A program made the translations under genes and the position numbers. The notes under the pieces were generated by a model. It did no database searches and was not told the DNA's origin. It saw only the letters and a program-made list of their open reading frames with translations. Positions 1 to 8,517 of a DNA stretch of 64,000 nucleotides are shown piece by piece. Source of the stretch: JBASEY01 sp049652745 (GTDB taxonomy: Bacteria > CSSED10-310); the NCBI GenBank assembly GCA_049652745.1, contig JBASEY010000029.1, positions 248,001 through 312,000 of the forward strand, read 5' to 3'. Positions within the stretch are counted from its first letter, which is position 1, and each line of letters begins with the position of its first letter.

Positions 1-9
1 AATGGTATT

Positions 10-2829
10 TCAAGGAGGACTTATCGTGTAGATAGCGGTCGGGAGGGGAGTCGGGCTGAAAGTGGGGTTCGGAGTCGGTGTTTGCATTGCTTGTGACAAT
101 TCATTTCGGATTGAAGTAATGCAGTTGACACCACCAACTGTACCTATTAATTGGGAGTAACAGAAAGATACAGAAACACCGGGATAACCGAAAGGATTTT
201 TGCTTATAATGAGGAAATCATCTTGGCCGATTTTAGCATTGAAGGCGAGGAAAGTTGTGACTGTATTCACGGGTTTTCTAATCGGAACATATACCATCCC
301 TTTTATGACGAAGTTCGATGGTCGGGCTCCATCCCAGAGAGGTCCGCTGGCATAATCCGGTCTTTGAATATCATCAATAGATGGCATAGTGTAGTGAACC
401 AGATTCATGTCTTCGCTGCTGTTTCCCGCGATGGCCAGAACCGGTAAATAAGAAGTTCCAGATAAATTTGTGGAATCATAAACAACAGCTCCGGTGACAT
501 TGTCAAAGTCCTTGAAAACAACGCTTTGGTCTGGTGGATAAAGTGGGCCTTCAAAGTCAAGGGAAGCATTCCGCTTATTTCTGAACACCGCGAATTCACC
601 ATTTTCAGCGACCACGATGAGGTCAGGTTCTGAGTAGATGTTAACATTGTCTAACACCGGAGCAACAACGAGTTTTGCGCATTGTACGCCTTGTGTAAAG
701 TTCACGGGAGGCAGCGTAACAAAATTTGTCCAATTGCCGCCGGAAAGATCATATATCGTTATCTGTGGTGTGCCGTCATTGGTGTTGTTCATGACAGCTA
801 ATTGCTCCGTTCCTTTTCCCATAAAGTCAGCAATGGCCATATCTTTGATAAATCGGTCTTTTGGGCCCTCAATAGTTAAAGTGCCGGGCGTTTCCAATAA
901 AACGAGAGAGCCGAATGCACCTTCAATTCCGAAAATCTGAAGGTTATTTTTACCTAAAATGTCAGCGTCATATCGGTGGGTTGCGACAACAATTTTATCG
1001 TATACAGGCGGGATATAACCGAAGTCGCCGAGATTACCGGCTGCAATACTTGTTATTCGGTCCAGAGGAGCTTTCCCGGCCATGGCTTTCTGCAAACCAA
1101 AAAGCCCTTCAATTCCTTTGTTGGCATAATGTTTCAGGCAGAAGAGATTGTCACCTTCGCCCCAGGACTTATTGTTGGCAAAAACTAAGTCATTCCAGGG
1201 ATCTTGATTAAAAGGCGGAGTGGTGAGATTAGCGGGTTTAGCGTATGTGATATCATAGCCATTTGATACGAAATATCTAGTGGAACCAATGTATTGGCAA
1301 ATCTCTTCAAAATCATTGAAATCGTGAGGTAAAGATCGAGCATAGATCAAAGATCTCCCTCCAAGAAAAATTTCTCCATCGGATGGATCAAAAGGTGATC
1401 CGGGTTCAGTTGTGGGGGTAGGAGTCGGAGATGGTTCAGCGGTGGGAGTATCCGGGGTGGCGGTTGGTGTTCCCGGACCCGGTGTGTTCGTAGGAGTCTC
1501 TGTCGGTGGGTTGGTAGGAACGGGTGTAGGTGTCATCTGTTCTATATCGACCAAAGCTGAGCCGGAGTACGCCAAGTTCTTGGGATTGATATCGATATTG
1601 ACTTCATAGTCTTTATAATAATAGTAAACGGGCTTGTTTGGATTATGGAGGTCTGAGCGTCTCAAATTCGGAGCTTTTTGGTAGGGGGAGCTTGATTCAA
1701 CGACGATGTTGACGCCGATACGTCGAATAAACTGATCAAGTCGATTCTCGCCAGGAATTCCATTTCCATTTTGATCCCCGTCCGGAGTTTCACCAGCCCT
1801 TCCGGTTATATATCTCATGTAATTAAGATTGACTTCCGACCACATCGGATTTTCCAACATTTTTTCAATTTCATTTGGATCGAGTACACCATTTCTGGCT
1901 CCAAACGGCCCGGGCATAACGGACTGAACCAAAGGTATCGGGTCCATGTTGCCCCAATCGCCCCACAAATCAAGAGGTTCACCGGGCCAGTCCGGATGAC
2001 TCGGCTCATTCGGTGTGGTCAACGAGTCCCAAAAATGTCCCCAATAGGTAAACATCACTGATGGATAATCTCCGTTGGGATATTTGAGGTTTTTGTTTTG
2101 TTCGGCGGTGACACCGTTCTCGGGGTCATAGAAAAGACCTCTGACATTCAACGCGACCGGATGGACTCCTGAATGAGCGTTTCTGTATCCACCGCCATCT
2201 TTTATGCAGCCCCACCATTCTTTGAACAACCAAAAATCATTGGGATTTGTTGTTCGAAGGCGAGCTTCTCCGACGGTGATATTGTCTTCCAAATCAAGAT
2301 GGTTAATCTTGTTATCTTGATTCGAATCCAGCGAGTACCGAACAATTTCCGCTCCTAAATTCTTGTATCCGTATTCCACATCGTTATCCCATCCAGTAAA
2401 GCGATAAGTCTCTGGAATCGATGTATCAAGAATGGTGTAAAGCGGTCTGAAAGCTGCGCTGATCCCAGAGGGTGGGAACAAATTTGGATCGGTAGAACCA
2501 TACCGCTTTTCAGGATTACGTATTTCGCGATCCAGATCGGCACAAAAGATCAAATCATACATGCCGGCTCTTAATATCATCGGCTGTTTTTTTACGACAT
2601 CGCGACCCACGCCTATTTGATAAAGGTCTTTTCGAAGAGAATTAATTGCCGACTGAGCGTCGGATGTCAAAGTAAGTTCAATTTCCGCTTCAGTCAACTC
2701 TTTCTTTGTTTGTAATAAAAATGAGTAGATAATTCCCATAACAATGCTGAAAATGATCATGGATATCAGCATTTCAATCAATGAAAAGCCTTTGTTATCT
2801 TTTCTGATTTTAAAAAAAGCCGTCATCAA
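10..2829 (-). CDS. giant type II/IV pseudopilin with PT-rich linker and propeller-like C-terminus
   Basis: Begins with a short basic leader and a prepilin cleavage motif (G14|F15-S-L-I-E, with the conserved Glu at mature position 5), followed by a hydrophobic helix to about residue 40. It would therefore be processed by a prepilin peptidase and assembled into a type II secretion or type IV pilus pseudopilus. Most pseudopilins are 150-350 residues; this one has 939. A proline/threonine-rich linker lies at about residues 433-480. The C-terminal half has FG-GAP/VCBS-like segments such as DMAIADFMGKGTEQLAV and SEPDLIVVAENG, suggesting a beta-propeller. A second short PT-rich tail ends the protein. 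The stop is inside the window, so the gene is complete. It follows another pseudopilin on the same strand with a 23-nt gap, so they probably share a transcript. Function beyond the pilin-like N-terminus is unknown. Confidence 0.85.
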   Translation of the reverse strand: MMTAFFKIRKDNKGFSLIEMLISMIIFSIVMGIIYSFLLQTKKELTEAEIELTLTSDAQSAINSLRKDLYQIGVGRDVVKKQPMILRAGMYDLIFCADLDREIRNPEKRYGSTDPNLFPPSGISAAFRPLYTILDTSIPETYRFTGWDNDVEYGYKNLGAEIVRYSLDSNQDNKINHLDLEDNITVGEARLRTTNPNDFWLFKEWWGCIKDGGGYRNAHSGVHPVALNVRGLFYDPENGVTAEQNKNLKYPNGDYPSVMFTYWGHFWDSLTTPNEPSHPDWPGEPLDLWGDWGNMDPIPLVQSVMPGPFGARNGVLDPNEIEKMLENPMWSEVNLNYMRYITGRAGETPDGDQNGNGIPGENRLDQFIRRIGVNIVVESSSPYQKAPNLRRSDLHNPNKPVYYYYKDYEVNIDINPKNLAYSGSALVDIEQMTPTPVPTNPPTETPTNTPGPGTPTATPDTPTAEPSPTPTPTTEPGSPFDPSDGEIFLGGRSLIYARSLPHDFNDFEEICQYIGSTRYFVSNGYDITYAKPANLTTPPFNQDPWNDLVFANNKSWGEGDNLFCLKHYANKGIEGLFGLQKAMAGKAPLDRITSIAAGNLGDFGYIPPVYDKIVVATHRYDADILGKNNLQIFGIEGAFGSLVLLETPGTLTIEGPKDRFIKDMAIADFMGKGTEQLAVMNNTNDGTPQITIYDLSGGNWTNFVTLPPVNFTQGVQCAKLVVAPVLDNVNIYSEPDLIVVAENGEFAVFRNKRNASLDFEGPLYPPDQSVVFKDFDNVTGAVVYDSTNLSGTSYLPVLAIAGNSSEDMNLVHYTMPSIDDIQRPDYASGPLWDGARPSNFVIKGMVYVPIRKPVNTVTTFLAFNAKIGQDDFLIISKNPFGYPGVSVSFCYSQLIGTVGGVNCITSIRNELSQAMQTPTPNPTFSPTPLPTAIYTISPP

Positions 2830-2852
2830 AAACCCCTTTCCATAGAATTGTT

Positions 2853-3605
2853 CTACGCAGGAAGCTCAGGTCTATTCAGAACTTCTACACTTCGACTCAT
2901 CACGCGAACAGCCCTTAAATGGGCCCGGTTATCCGGAGTGTTGACTCCTGGTTTAAAATGTCGATCAGCCAAATAAATGTTGACGGTTTCTTCCCGCCTT
3001 TGAAAATCTGCAATCGGTAAATTTACTGAAACATTTTTGCCATGCCAGTACATATACGGTTCTTTGTAACTGAATACAATTCTTACCGGCGTGTTTTGAG
3101 GATTGCTGGATTGTAGAAAGTTGACTGCACGGTTTAGCTTTAAAGGTCCTCTGAATACTTCCCTGGATTCTATCAAGTTATTGTTACGCCATTTTATCCC
3201 ATAGTCGGGATCGTTGGGTTCCCAGTCCTGACGAAACTCCTTTTTGTCGCCATCGAAGCGGGTGTGTAAATTATAAGCCCGGGAACGATTGCCATAAACT
3301 GGATCCCATCCATCGTCATTTACCAAAACAAATGAATTGAAAGGAAACATCAATGTTACATTGTCTTGGGTCCGATACATCCGATTGTCGTAATTCAGCA
3401 ATACAAAAAAGTCATTTTTCTGAGCATGTGCTTTCATCATACACAAGTCCATCGCATCGCCAAGCGCTTGAGCGGATCCATTAAGTGACATCATCGGACC
3501 ATAAGCATTCCAAGAAATCAGGGAAATAGTTGCCAGAACCAGAAAAATCCCGATCACAGCCAATAGTTCAACTAATGAAAAACCGTTTTCTTTGTAAATA
3601 TCCAA
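2853..3605 (-). CDS. GspH/FimT-like pseudopilin
   Basis: The N-terminus carries a prepilin signal (E-N-G|F-S-L-V-E-L-L) followed by a hydrophobic helix, typical of type II secretion or type IV pilus minor pseudopilins. The rest is a soluble domain of about 200 residues, of GspH/FimT size, with an N-terminal pattern (AQALGDAMDLCMMKAHAQKN) resembling GspH proteins. I chose the TTG at 3605 because GGAGG lies 5 nt upstream of it (3615-3611). The frame is also open from a TTG at 3617, but that start would put the Shine-Dalgarno inside the gene. It is probably co-transcribed with the giant pseudopilin downstream. No other secretion or pilus genes are visible, so the machine they serve cannot be named. 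Confidence 0.8.
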   Translation of the reverse strand: MDIYKENGFSLVELLAVIGIFLVLATISLISWNAYGPMMSLNGSAQALGDAMDLCMMKAHAQKNDFFVLLNYDNRMYRTQDNVTLMFPFNSFVLVNDDGWDPVYGNRSRAYNLHTRFDGDKKEFRQDWEPNDPDYGIKWRNNNLIESREVFRGPLKLNRAVNFLQSSNPQNTPVRIVFSYKEPYMYWHGKNVSVNLPIADFQRREETVNIYLADRHFKPGVNTPDNRAHLRAVRVMSRSVEVLNRPELPA

Positions 3606-3673
3606 AATCTCCTCCAATCATCAAATGGCAGTTAATGAAGAGAGTAACATCCACACTGATTCTAACAGCAAAA

Positions 3674-3682
3674 AGTATACCA
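3674..3682 (-). promoter_or_regulatory. extended -10 promoter for the pseudopilin pair
   Basis: On the minus strand this reads TGGTATACT, a TGn extended -10 element joined to a near-consensus TATACT. It lies about 70 nt upstream of the chosen TTG start at 3605. No good -35 is visible, which is usual for extended -10 promoters. Sequence-only prediction. Confidence 0.4.
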
Positions 3683-3807
3683 AAATTGAATTATCAGAAA
3701 ATTAGGGAAGAAAAAAAATGATGGCCGAAAAAATGTGGCATAAGGTAACAGATTGTGAACCCAATTACTTATAATAAATCAGGACAAGTTTTCCAAGCGA
3801 CGTGAGA

Positions 3808-5094
3808 TTATTCCGTCAATCTAAATACAACTCGCCCGTCAACGATTGTCATTACACTCGTTCCTCTTAAACTTAAACCGCCGAAAGGCGTATTGCGAGA
3901 TTTTGAGAAAAAAGCGTTGGGATCGACCCGCCAAAAGAAATCCGGGTCTATGACGGTTATATCGGCGGGGTCACCGGGTTTCAAGGATCCGCCTTTCACA
4001 CCCAATATTCGGCAAGGGTTGATGCTCAAAACACGAATCAATTGTTGAGGAGTCATTTTTTTGGTGTGCACCAGGTGGGTCATAACTAGAGGCAGAGCTG
4101 TTTCCAGGCCGATAACACCATTTGGCGCATAGCTGTATTCCACATTTTTTTCGGTTTCAGTATGGGGAGCATGGTCTGTGGCAATACAATCGATGACACC
4201 GGACAATAGAGCTGCTTCCAAAAATTTACGATCCTCTTCAGTGCCGAGGGGTGGATTCATTTTTGTGTTTGTATTGAAAGATTTCACTTCTTCATCGTTC
4301 AGAAACAAATGGTGTGGTGTAACTTCAGCGGTAACATTGACGCCGCGATCTTTAGCTTCCCGAATCAATCGGACGCTTTCTTTGGAAGAAACGTGTGCGA
4401 TGTGTATTCGTGTGCCGGTATATTCCGCGATTCTGATATCACGGGCAACCATGATTTCCTCGGCCAAAGATGGGATAGGCGGAAAGCCGAGGGTTGTGCA
4501 AACGAAGCCTTCTCGCATTACACCGCCTTTTGACAACTGCGGGTCTTCACAGTGTTCGATGATGATGCGGTCGAATATTTTACTATAATCCAACGCTTTT
4601 CTGAGTACTTCACCATTTGTGACACAATATCCATCGTCTGAAAAACCCACAGCGCCGGCTTCAACCAGTTCAGCCATGTCCGTCAATTGTTTGCCCTCAA
4701 GATTATGCGTGATTGCAGCGATTGGATATACTTTTGCCGGGGCGTTGGCTGCCTTCTCAAGAATAAATCGGGTTACTGCAGCGGTGTCATTCACCGGCAA
4801 GGTGTTCGGCATGGCCGCTACAGCAGTGAATCCGCCGGCTACCGCCGCCATACATCCCGTCTCGATCGTTTCTTTATCTTCGCGCCCCGGCTCCCGTAAA
4901 TGCACATGCATATCCACCAAACCCGGGATACACCATTTACCGGTTACGTCTATTACCTGAACATCCTTAGGCATATCGTCTTGAATTTGGCCGATACGCT
5001 CTATTTTACCATCATGAATCAGTATGTCAGTTTGTGCGTCGATATTTTGAACCGGATCGATCACTCTGCCGTTCTTCAAAATCAAATTATTCAT
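3808..5094 (-). CDS. pyrC: dihydroorotase
   Basis: Class I dihydroorotase of 428 residues, catalysing reversible cyclisation of N-carbamoyl-aspartate to dihydroorotate, step three of de novo pyrimidine synthesis, in the cytoplasm. The metal-binding HxH is at H63/H65 (DMHVHLREPG). Further family landmarks are HCEDPQL, IHIAHVSS and the catalytic-Asp motif IATDHAPHTETEK. Length is normal for the long class I enzymes. It starts at ATG with AAGGCGG upstream, 20 nt after pyrB. It is the last gene of the infA-to-pyrC string and the third pyr gene in a row, so it is probably co-transcribed with pyrR and pyrB. Confidence 0.96.
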   Translation of the reverse strand: MNNLILKNGRVIDPVQNIDAQTDILIHDGKIERIGQIQDDMPKDVQVIDVTGKWCIPGLVDMHVHLREPGREDKETIETGCMAAVAGGFTAVAAMPNTLPVNDTAAVTRFILEKAANAPAKVYPIAAITHNLEGKQLTDMAELVEAGAVGFSDDGYCVTNGEVLRKALDYSKIFDRIIIEHCEDPQLSKGGVMREGFVCTTLGFPPIPSLAEEIMVARDIRIAEYTGTRIHIAHVSSKESVRLIREAKDRGVNVTAEVTPHHLFLNDEEVKSFNTNTKMNPPLGTEEDRKFLEAALLSGVIDCIATDHAPHTETEKNVEYSYAPNGVIGLETALPLVMTHLVHTKKMTPQQLIRVLSINPCRILGVKGGSLKPGDPADITVIDPDFFWRVDPNAFFSKSRNTPFGGLSLRGTSVMTIVDGRVVFRLTE

Positions 5095-5114
5095 TACAGC
5101 CGCCTTTCATGAAT

Positions 5115-6053
5115 TTATACAAAGGAATTGGTTTCTTTTCTGCCGGCTAAAAGAAATAAAAGAGCCATTCTAACCGCAACACCATTCGAAACTTGCTCCA
5201 AAATCACCGATCTGTTTCCATCAGCAACTCTAGGATCGATCTCAATCCCACGATTAATAGGGCCGGGATGCATAACCAGAACGTTATCCGATGTTTTCTT
5301 TAATCGTTCAGGAGTGAGTTGATAAAGGTTTGCATATTCTCGAAAAGATGGAATACAGACTTTTTCTTGTCGTTCTTTTTGAATGCGCAGTATCATGATG
5401 ACATCCGCCCTGCCGATTACATCATCGAGTCTATAACTCACCTCTACTCCCAGTTTTTCAATATCCATTGGGATAAGGGTCGGAGGACCGACAAGGAGGA
5501 CTTTTGCGCCCATCGTCACCAAACCGTAAATATTGGATCGAACAACTCTACTGTACGCTATATCACCGACTATCAACACGGTTAAACCTTCCAATTTTCC
5601 TAGATGCCGGCGTATAGTAAACATATCGAGAAGAGCCTGGGTGGGGTGTTCGTGAGCGCCGTCTCCGGCATTGATAACCGCTGCTTTTAGATGTCTTGCT
5701 ATGAGATGAGGTGCTCCAGGGATACTGTGGCGGATGACGATGATGTCAGCCTGCATGGCTTCCAAATTTTTTACCGTATCGACAAGGGTTTCACCTTTGG
5801 AAAAACTCGATCCGGATGTAGAAAAATTTACGCCGTCAGCAGAAAGCCGTTTTGCAGCTATTTCGAAAGAAATTCTTGTGCGTGTACTGGGTTCATGAAA
5901 AAAATTGATAATCGTTCGGCCTCGAAGAGTCGGGACTTTTTTTATCGATCGTTCTGAAACTTCCCGGAAAGATTCAGCCGTATCGAGAATCAAGTCGATT
6001 TCTTGTCGTTTCATTCCCTCGAGGCCTAGCAAATCTTTATTTAGCAGTTGCAA
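5115..6053 (-). CDS. pyrB: aspartate carbamoyltransferase catalytic subunit
   Basis: 312 residues; joins carbamoyl phosphate and aspartate. The carbamoyl-phosphate loop STRTR is at residues 56-60; HPTQALLDMFT and MHPGPINRGIEI are also conserved. No regulatory pyrI follows, so it likely works as a bare trimer or with dihydroorotase, as in bacteria where pyrB and pyrC are linked. The start is TTG at 6053: AGGAGG, which overlaps the pyrR stop region, lies 8 nt upstream and no ATG fits. The 3-nt gap to pyrR suggests translational coupling. Confidence 0.96.
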   Translation of the reverse strand: MQLLNKDLLGLEGMKRQEIDLILDTAESFREVSERSIKKVPTLRGRTIINFFHEPSTRTRISFEIAAKRLSADGVNFSTSGSSFSKGETLVDTVKNLEAMQADIIVIRHSIPGAPHLIARHLKAAVINAGDGAHEHPTQALLDMFTIRRHLGKLEGLTVLIVGDIAYSRVVRSNIYGLVTMGAKVLLVGPPTLIPMDIEKLGVEVSYRLDDVIGRADVIMILRIQKERQEKVCIPSFREYANLYQLTPERLKKTSDNVLVMHPGPINRGIEIDPRVADGNRSVILEQVSNGVAVRMALLFLLAGRKETNSFV

Positions 6054-6056
6054 TGA

Positions 6057-6614
6057 TTATTCCTCCTTTACTAAAAGAACCTGGTCAACAGGTTCACCCT
6101 CTTCGGTTAGTTTAACAACAATTTTATCGCCGGTCGTTGTCGGAATTTCTTTCCCGATAAAGTCCGGACGAATGGGATATTCACGCAGTCCTCGGTCGAC
6201 AAGAACAGCAAGAGCTATTCTTTTAGGGCGCCCAAAATCCACCAGCGCATCCAAAGCTGCTCGAACCGTACGGCCTGTGTATAGTACGTCATCAATCAGA
6301 ATAATTTCCTTGTTGTTTACCTGGAAAGGAATATCGGTTTTTCTGACGATCGGCTGGTTCTTCTCAAGCGCCAAATCATCCCGGTATAGTGTTATATCCA
6401 ATATTCCAAGAGCAAAATCTCGCTTTTCAAGCGCTTCCAACGCTCTAACCAGCCTTCGAGCCAAATGTGCCCCCCCGGTCTGTATGCCGACAACAGCCAG
6501 GTTTTCACGATCTGGAAATCTTTCCAGTATCTCGCAAGCAAATCTGGATATTATCAACTCAATATCCTTTGCTTTCATCATAACAACAGCCTGTTTGTTT
6601 TTTTCGTTAACCAT
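6057..6614 (-). CDS. pyrR: PyrR bifunctional pyrimidine operon regulator / uracil phosphoribosyltransferase
   Basis: 185 residues with the PRTase type I fold. The PRPP-binding signature IILIDDVLYTGRTV is at about residues 104-117, and the PyrR tail VKLTEEGEPVDQVLL is present. In Gram-positives PyrR binds UMP and pyr mRNA to attenuate transcription and has uracil phosphoribosyltransferase activity; in diderms the regulatory role is less general. It heads the pyr block, immediately before pyrB. The 72-nt gap upstream shows no anti-terminator/terminator pair that I can recognise. The N-terminal extension (MVNEKNKQAV) is slightly longer than usual, and a later ATG at codon 12 or 13 is possible. 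Confidence 0.94.
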   Translation of the reverse strand: MVNEKNKQAVVMMKAKDIELIISRFACEILERFPDRENLAVVGIQTGGAHLARRLVRALEALEKRDFALGILDITLYRDDLALEKNQPIVRKTDIPFQVNNKEIILIDDVLYTGRTVRAALDALVDFGRPKRIALAVLVDRGLREYPIRPDFIGKEIPTTTGDKIVVKLTEEGEPVDQVLLVKEE

Positions 6615-6686
6615 TGGAGTTCCCTTCCATATATAGTTATCTTTCGTAATAGATGAGTAGAGTTCACTCGGTTTCGGAAGTAAAAC

Positions 6687-7118
6687 TTACGAATCCGGTA
6701 TGAAATAACGTATCATCCCTCTGGTGAAAATGGTTTGTGTCTGATGACATCTCAATGTTACAGAAACCGGCACGATTTTTCGTTCGAGATCACCGATTAT
6801 ACCAATTGCTTCAATGGTTTTTTCTGTCGGGCATTTCTTTTTGAACCGGATCTCTAAATCATAGGTCAAACCGATTTTTTTATAGCGGGCCCAGATGCCC
6901 CAAAAAGCGATCTCATCGAGTATGGTCGTCTGAATACCACCATGAAGGACTCCTGGAAACCCCGCAAAAAGTTCATCGGAATCAAGCTGGCTGTAAACTT
7001 CCAGAGTATCGCTGTCATAATAAAAATCCATATGCAAACCAAAGGGATGCTCCGGCCCACAAGCAAAACAATTGTAGGCTCCGAAGCGATCAGGAGGAGG
7101 AAGTATTTTTTTTTGCAT
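6687..7118 (-). CDS. hotdog-fold thioesterase (PaaI/4HBT-like)
   Basis: 143 residues of the hotdog thioesterase superfamily. The N-terminus has a CxxC-containing segment (NCFACGPEHPFGLHM, C17/C20) typical of a PaaI-like subgroup. The active-site region is GVLHGGIQTTILDEI, with HGG at 59-61 and Asp68 as the likely catalytic acid. These enzymes hydrolyse acyl-CoA thioesters; the substrate cannot be told from sequence. It sits between the MoaD-like gene (14-nt gap) and pyrR (72-nt gap) on the same strand, with no metabolic link to pyrimidine synthesis that I can see. Confidence 0.8.
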   Translation of the reverse strand: MQKKILPPPDRFGAYNCFACGPEHPFGLHMDFYYDSDTLEVYSQLDSDELFAGFPGVLHGGIQTTILDEIAFWGIWARYKKIGLTYDLEIRFKKKCPTEKTIEAIGIIGDLERKIVPVSVTLRCHQTQTIFTRGMIRYFIPDS

Positions 7119-7132
7119 GGTTTAATTTCGTT

Positions 7133-7447
7133 TCAGTGATAAAAGTCATAGCCGTTATCAAAATCATTATCATAATGTTGAAGACCTATGGAGATCACAT
7201 CGTGAGCGCCCAGTAATGACTGAGGATTGGGAACACGACCGTTTACTTCAAAGCCTAGAGCTTTGATGCCAAATTTTTGAATTAAATCCGGATAGCTGTC
7301 TAAGACAGCATGAAGCAACATGATAAAAGGTGTGCCTTCAGTCACTTCAACCGAGGTTCTTGTAACACCTATAATCGATTGAAGAGATGGAGCAAACTCC
7401 AAAATTACAGTAACGGATTTCAATTTGTCGTTTGATTTTTTATTCAC
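7133..7447 (-). CDS. MoaD/ThiS-like beta-grasp protein without C-terminal GG
   Basis: 104 residues, probable ubiquitin-like beta-grasp fold. It has an FAPSLQSIIG strand-turn, an EVTEGTPFIMLLHAVLDSYP helix, then VNGRVPNPQSLLGAHDVISI, which resembles the MoaD/ThiS pattern of VNG followed by a hydrophobic 'L.dgDeV.i' strand. The C-terminus ends in an Asp/Asn/Tyr/His-rich tail with no Gly-Gly, so it should not act as a sulfur carrier. A role as a small binding domain or RNA/protein adaptor is possible. It lies 5 nt after infA, suggesting one transcript. Confidence 0.5.
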   Translation of the reverse strand: MNKKSNDKLKSVTVILEFAPSLQSIIGVTRTSVEVTEGTPFIMLLHAVLDSYPDLIQKFGIKALGFEVNGRVPNPQSLLGAHDVISIGLQHYDNDFDNGYDFYH

Positions 7448-7452
7448 TGTAT

Positions 7453-7671
7453 CTATTTTTCTCTGTAAGTGATCAGACCTTTGGTCGGATCATGTTTTGA
7501 TACCCCTACAGTAACGCAATCCCCAAGAACGATTCTTATATTGTTTGATCGCATACGACCGGAAATACGAGCCATAATGATGTGTCCTGACTTTGTTTCA
7601 ACCTCGTAAAATCCACCTGCAAGTACTTTGGTTACATGTCCCTGAGCCGGAATAAGGTCATCTTTGGCCAT
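7453..7671 (-). CDS. infA: translation initiation factor IF-1
   Basis: 72 residues, the normal length, one S1/OB-fold domain. It starts MAKDDLIPAQGHV and contains MARISGRMR and the RIVLGDCVTV strand of IF-1. It binds the 30S A site with IF-2 and IF-3. The N-terminal half is somewhat divergent (GFYEVETKSGHIIMAR). It has its own Shine-Dalgarno (AGGAG, 6 nt before ATG) and a short upstream frame overlapping its start. It is the first gene of a same-strand string leading to pyrC. Confidence 0.93.
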   Translation of the reverse strand: MAKDDLIPAQGHVTKVLAGGFYEVETKSGHIIMARISGRMRSNNIRIVLGDCVTVGVSKHDPTKGLITYREK

Positions 7672-7717
7672 TACCGACTCCTGCTGTTCTGGAGATTATC
7701 ACTCTGAAACCCTTCAT
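7658..7717 (-). CDS. possible 19-codon leader ORF overlapping the infA start
   Basis: A short frame (MKGFRVIISRTAGVGNGQR, then TGA) starts at an ATG 4 nt after a strong AAGGAGGA (minus strand, 7728-7721). It stops 14 nt inside infA in another frame, so ribosomes finishing it would sit on the infA start. The Shine-Dalgarno is better than that of infA itself. It may be a leader peptide for translational coupling, or chance. There is no homology evidence. Confidence 0.3.
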   Translation of the reverse strand: MKGFRVIISRTAGVGNGQR

Positions 7718-7893
7718 TCATCCTCCTTGAATAATAACATTGCGGCCATCATTGGCCATAACCTATAGTAAACCGTAATTTTCCAGATAATCAATACCAA
7801 GTCAAATCATTTCTGGAAAAATTTTACCGGCAAAGCTATACTTTGCTCTAAAGACAGATCACGTCGGACTGTCGATAACTCGCCGGAGGACTT

Positions 7894-8517
7894 ATGAAAT
7901 TATTTCTTTCACTTTTAGGGTTTATCACTATATGGCTCCCGCCTTTATGCATGGCTGAAAATACCATCGATCAGCTTGAAAAAGAAATGGGTTCAGTCAG
8001 TGTCATCGTTATGGAAACAAGTTTAGGAACGATAGAAATAGCCTTGTTTCAGGATAAATCTCCATTAACTGTTTCTAATTTTCTTCAATATGTCGATGAC
8101 GGCTTTTACGACGGGACAATTTTCCATAGAGTAGTAAAAGATTTCATTGTGCAAGGTGGTGGATTCACCCCGGATTTTTCATTGAAAAAAACAAAAGAAG
8201 CTATTAAAAACGAAGCAAAAAATGGGCTGAAAAACAAACGAGGTAGAATTGCCATGGCCAGAACCGGCATAATCGATTCAGCAACCAGTCAGTTTTTCAT
8301 CAATTTGAAAGATAATTCCATGCTTGATCATAAAGATGAATCTGCCAACGGGTATGGATATGCCGTTTTCGGACAGGTGATAAAAGGTATGGAAGTCGTC
8401 GACCAAATCGGCTCAATGGAGACAGGTGAAAGATTTATGGACCCGGAAAACAAACGCGGTCTTTATCATGATGTTCCATTGAATACAATAACAATAAAAT
8501 CGATTACAAGAAAATAG
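7894..8517 (+). CDS. secreted cyclophilin-type peptidyl-prolyl isomerase
   Basis: 207 residues. An N-terminal signal peptide (hydrophobic to about residue 18, plausible cleavage after CMA) is followed by a cyclophilin domain: VSNFLQYVDDGFYDGTIFHR, VKDFIVQGGGF, GRIAMARTG and SQFFINLKDN. It should catalyse cis-trans isomerisation of proline peptide bonds in the periplasm, like PpiA. The start has CGGAGG 5 nt upstream. It is divergent from infA and convergent with the ATPase gene whose stop abuts at 8518, so it is likely monocistronic. Confidence 0.92.
   Translation: MKLFLSLLGFITIWLPPLCMAENTIDQLEKEMGSVSVIVMETSLGTIEIALFQDKSPLTVSNFLQYVDDGFYDGTIFHRVVKDFIVQGGGFTPDFSLKKTKEAIKNEAKNGLKNKRGRIAMARTGIIDSATSQFFINLKDNSMLDHKDESANGYGYAVFGQVIKGMEVVDQIGSMETGERFMDPENKRGLYHDVPLNTITIKSITRK

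Noticed and set aside
1390..1560. Tandem-like GGAGT/GGTGT repeats
   Set aside because: They are the DNA of the PT-rich linker of the large pseudopilin.
5905..6636. Long frame opposite pyrR/pyrB
   Set aside because: Antisense to two well-identified genes, no Shine-Dalgarno, Ser/Arg/Thr-rich composition typical of a shadow frame.
6615..6686. PyrR-binding attenuator before pyrR
   Set aside because: Only 72 nt and no anti-terminator/terminator alternative that I can identify.
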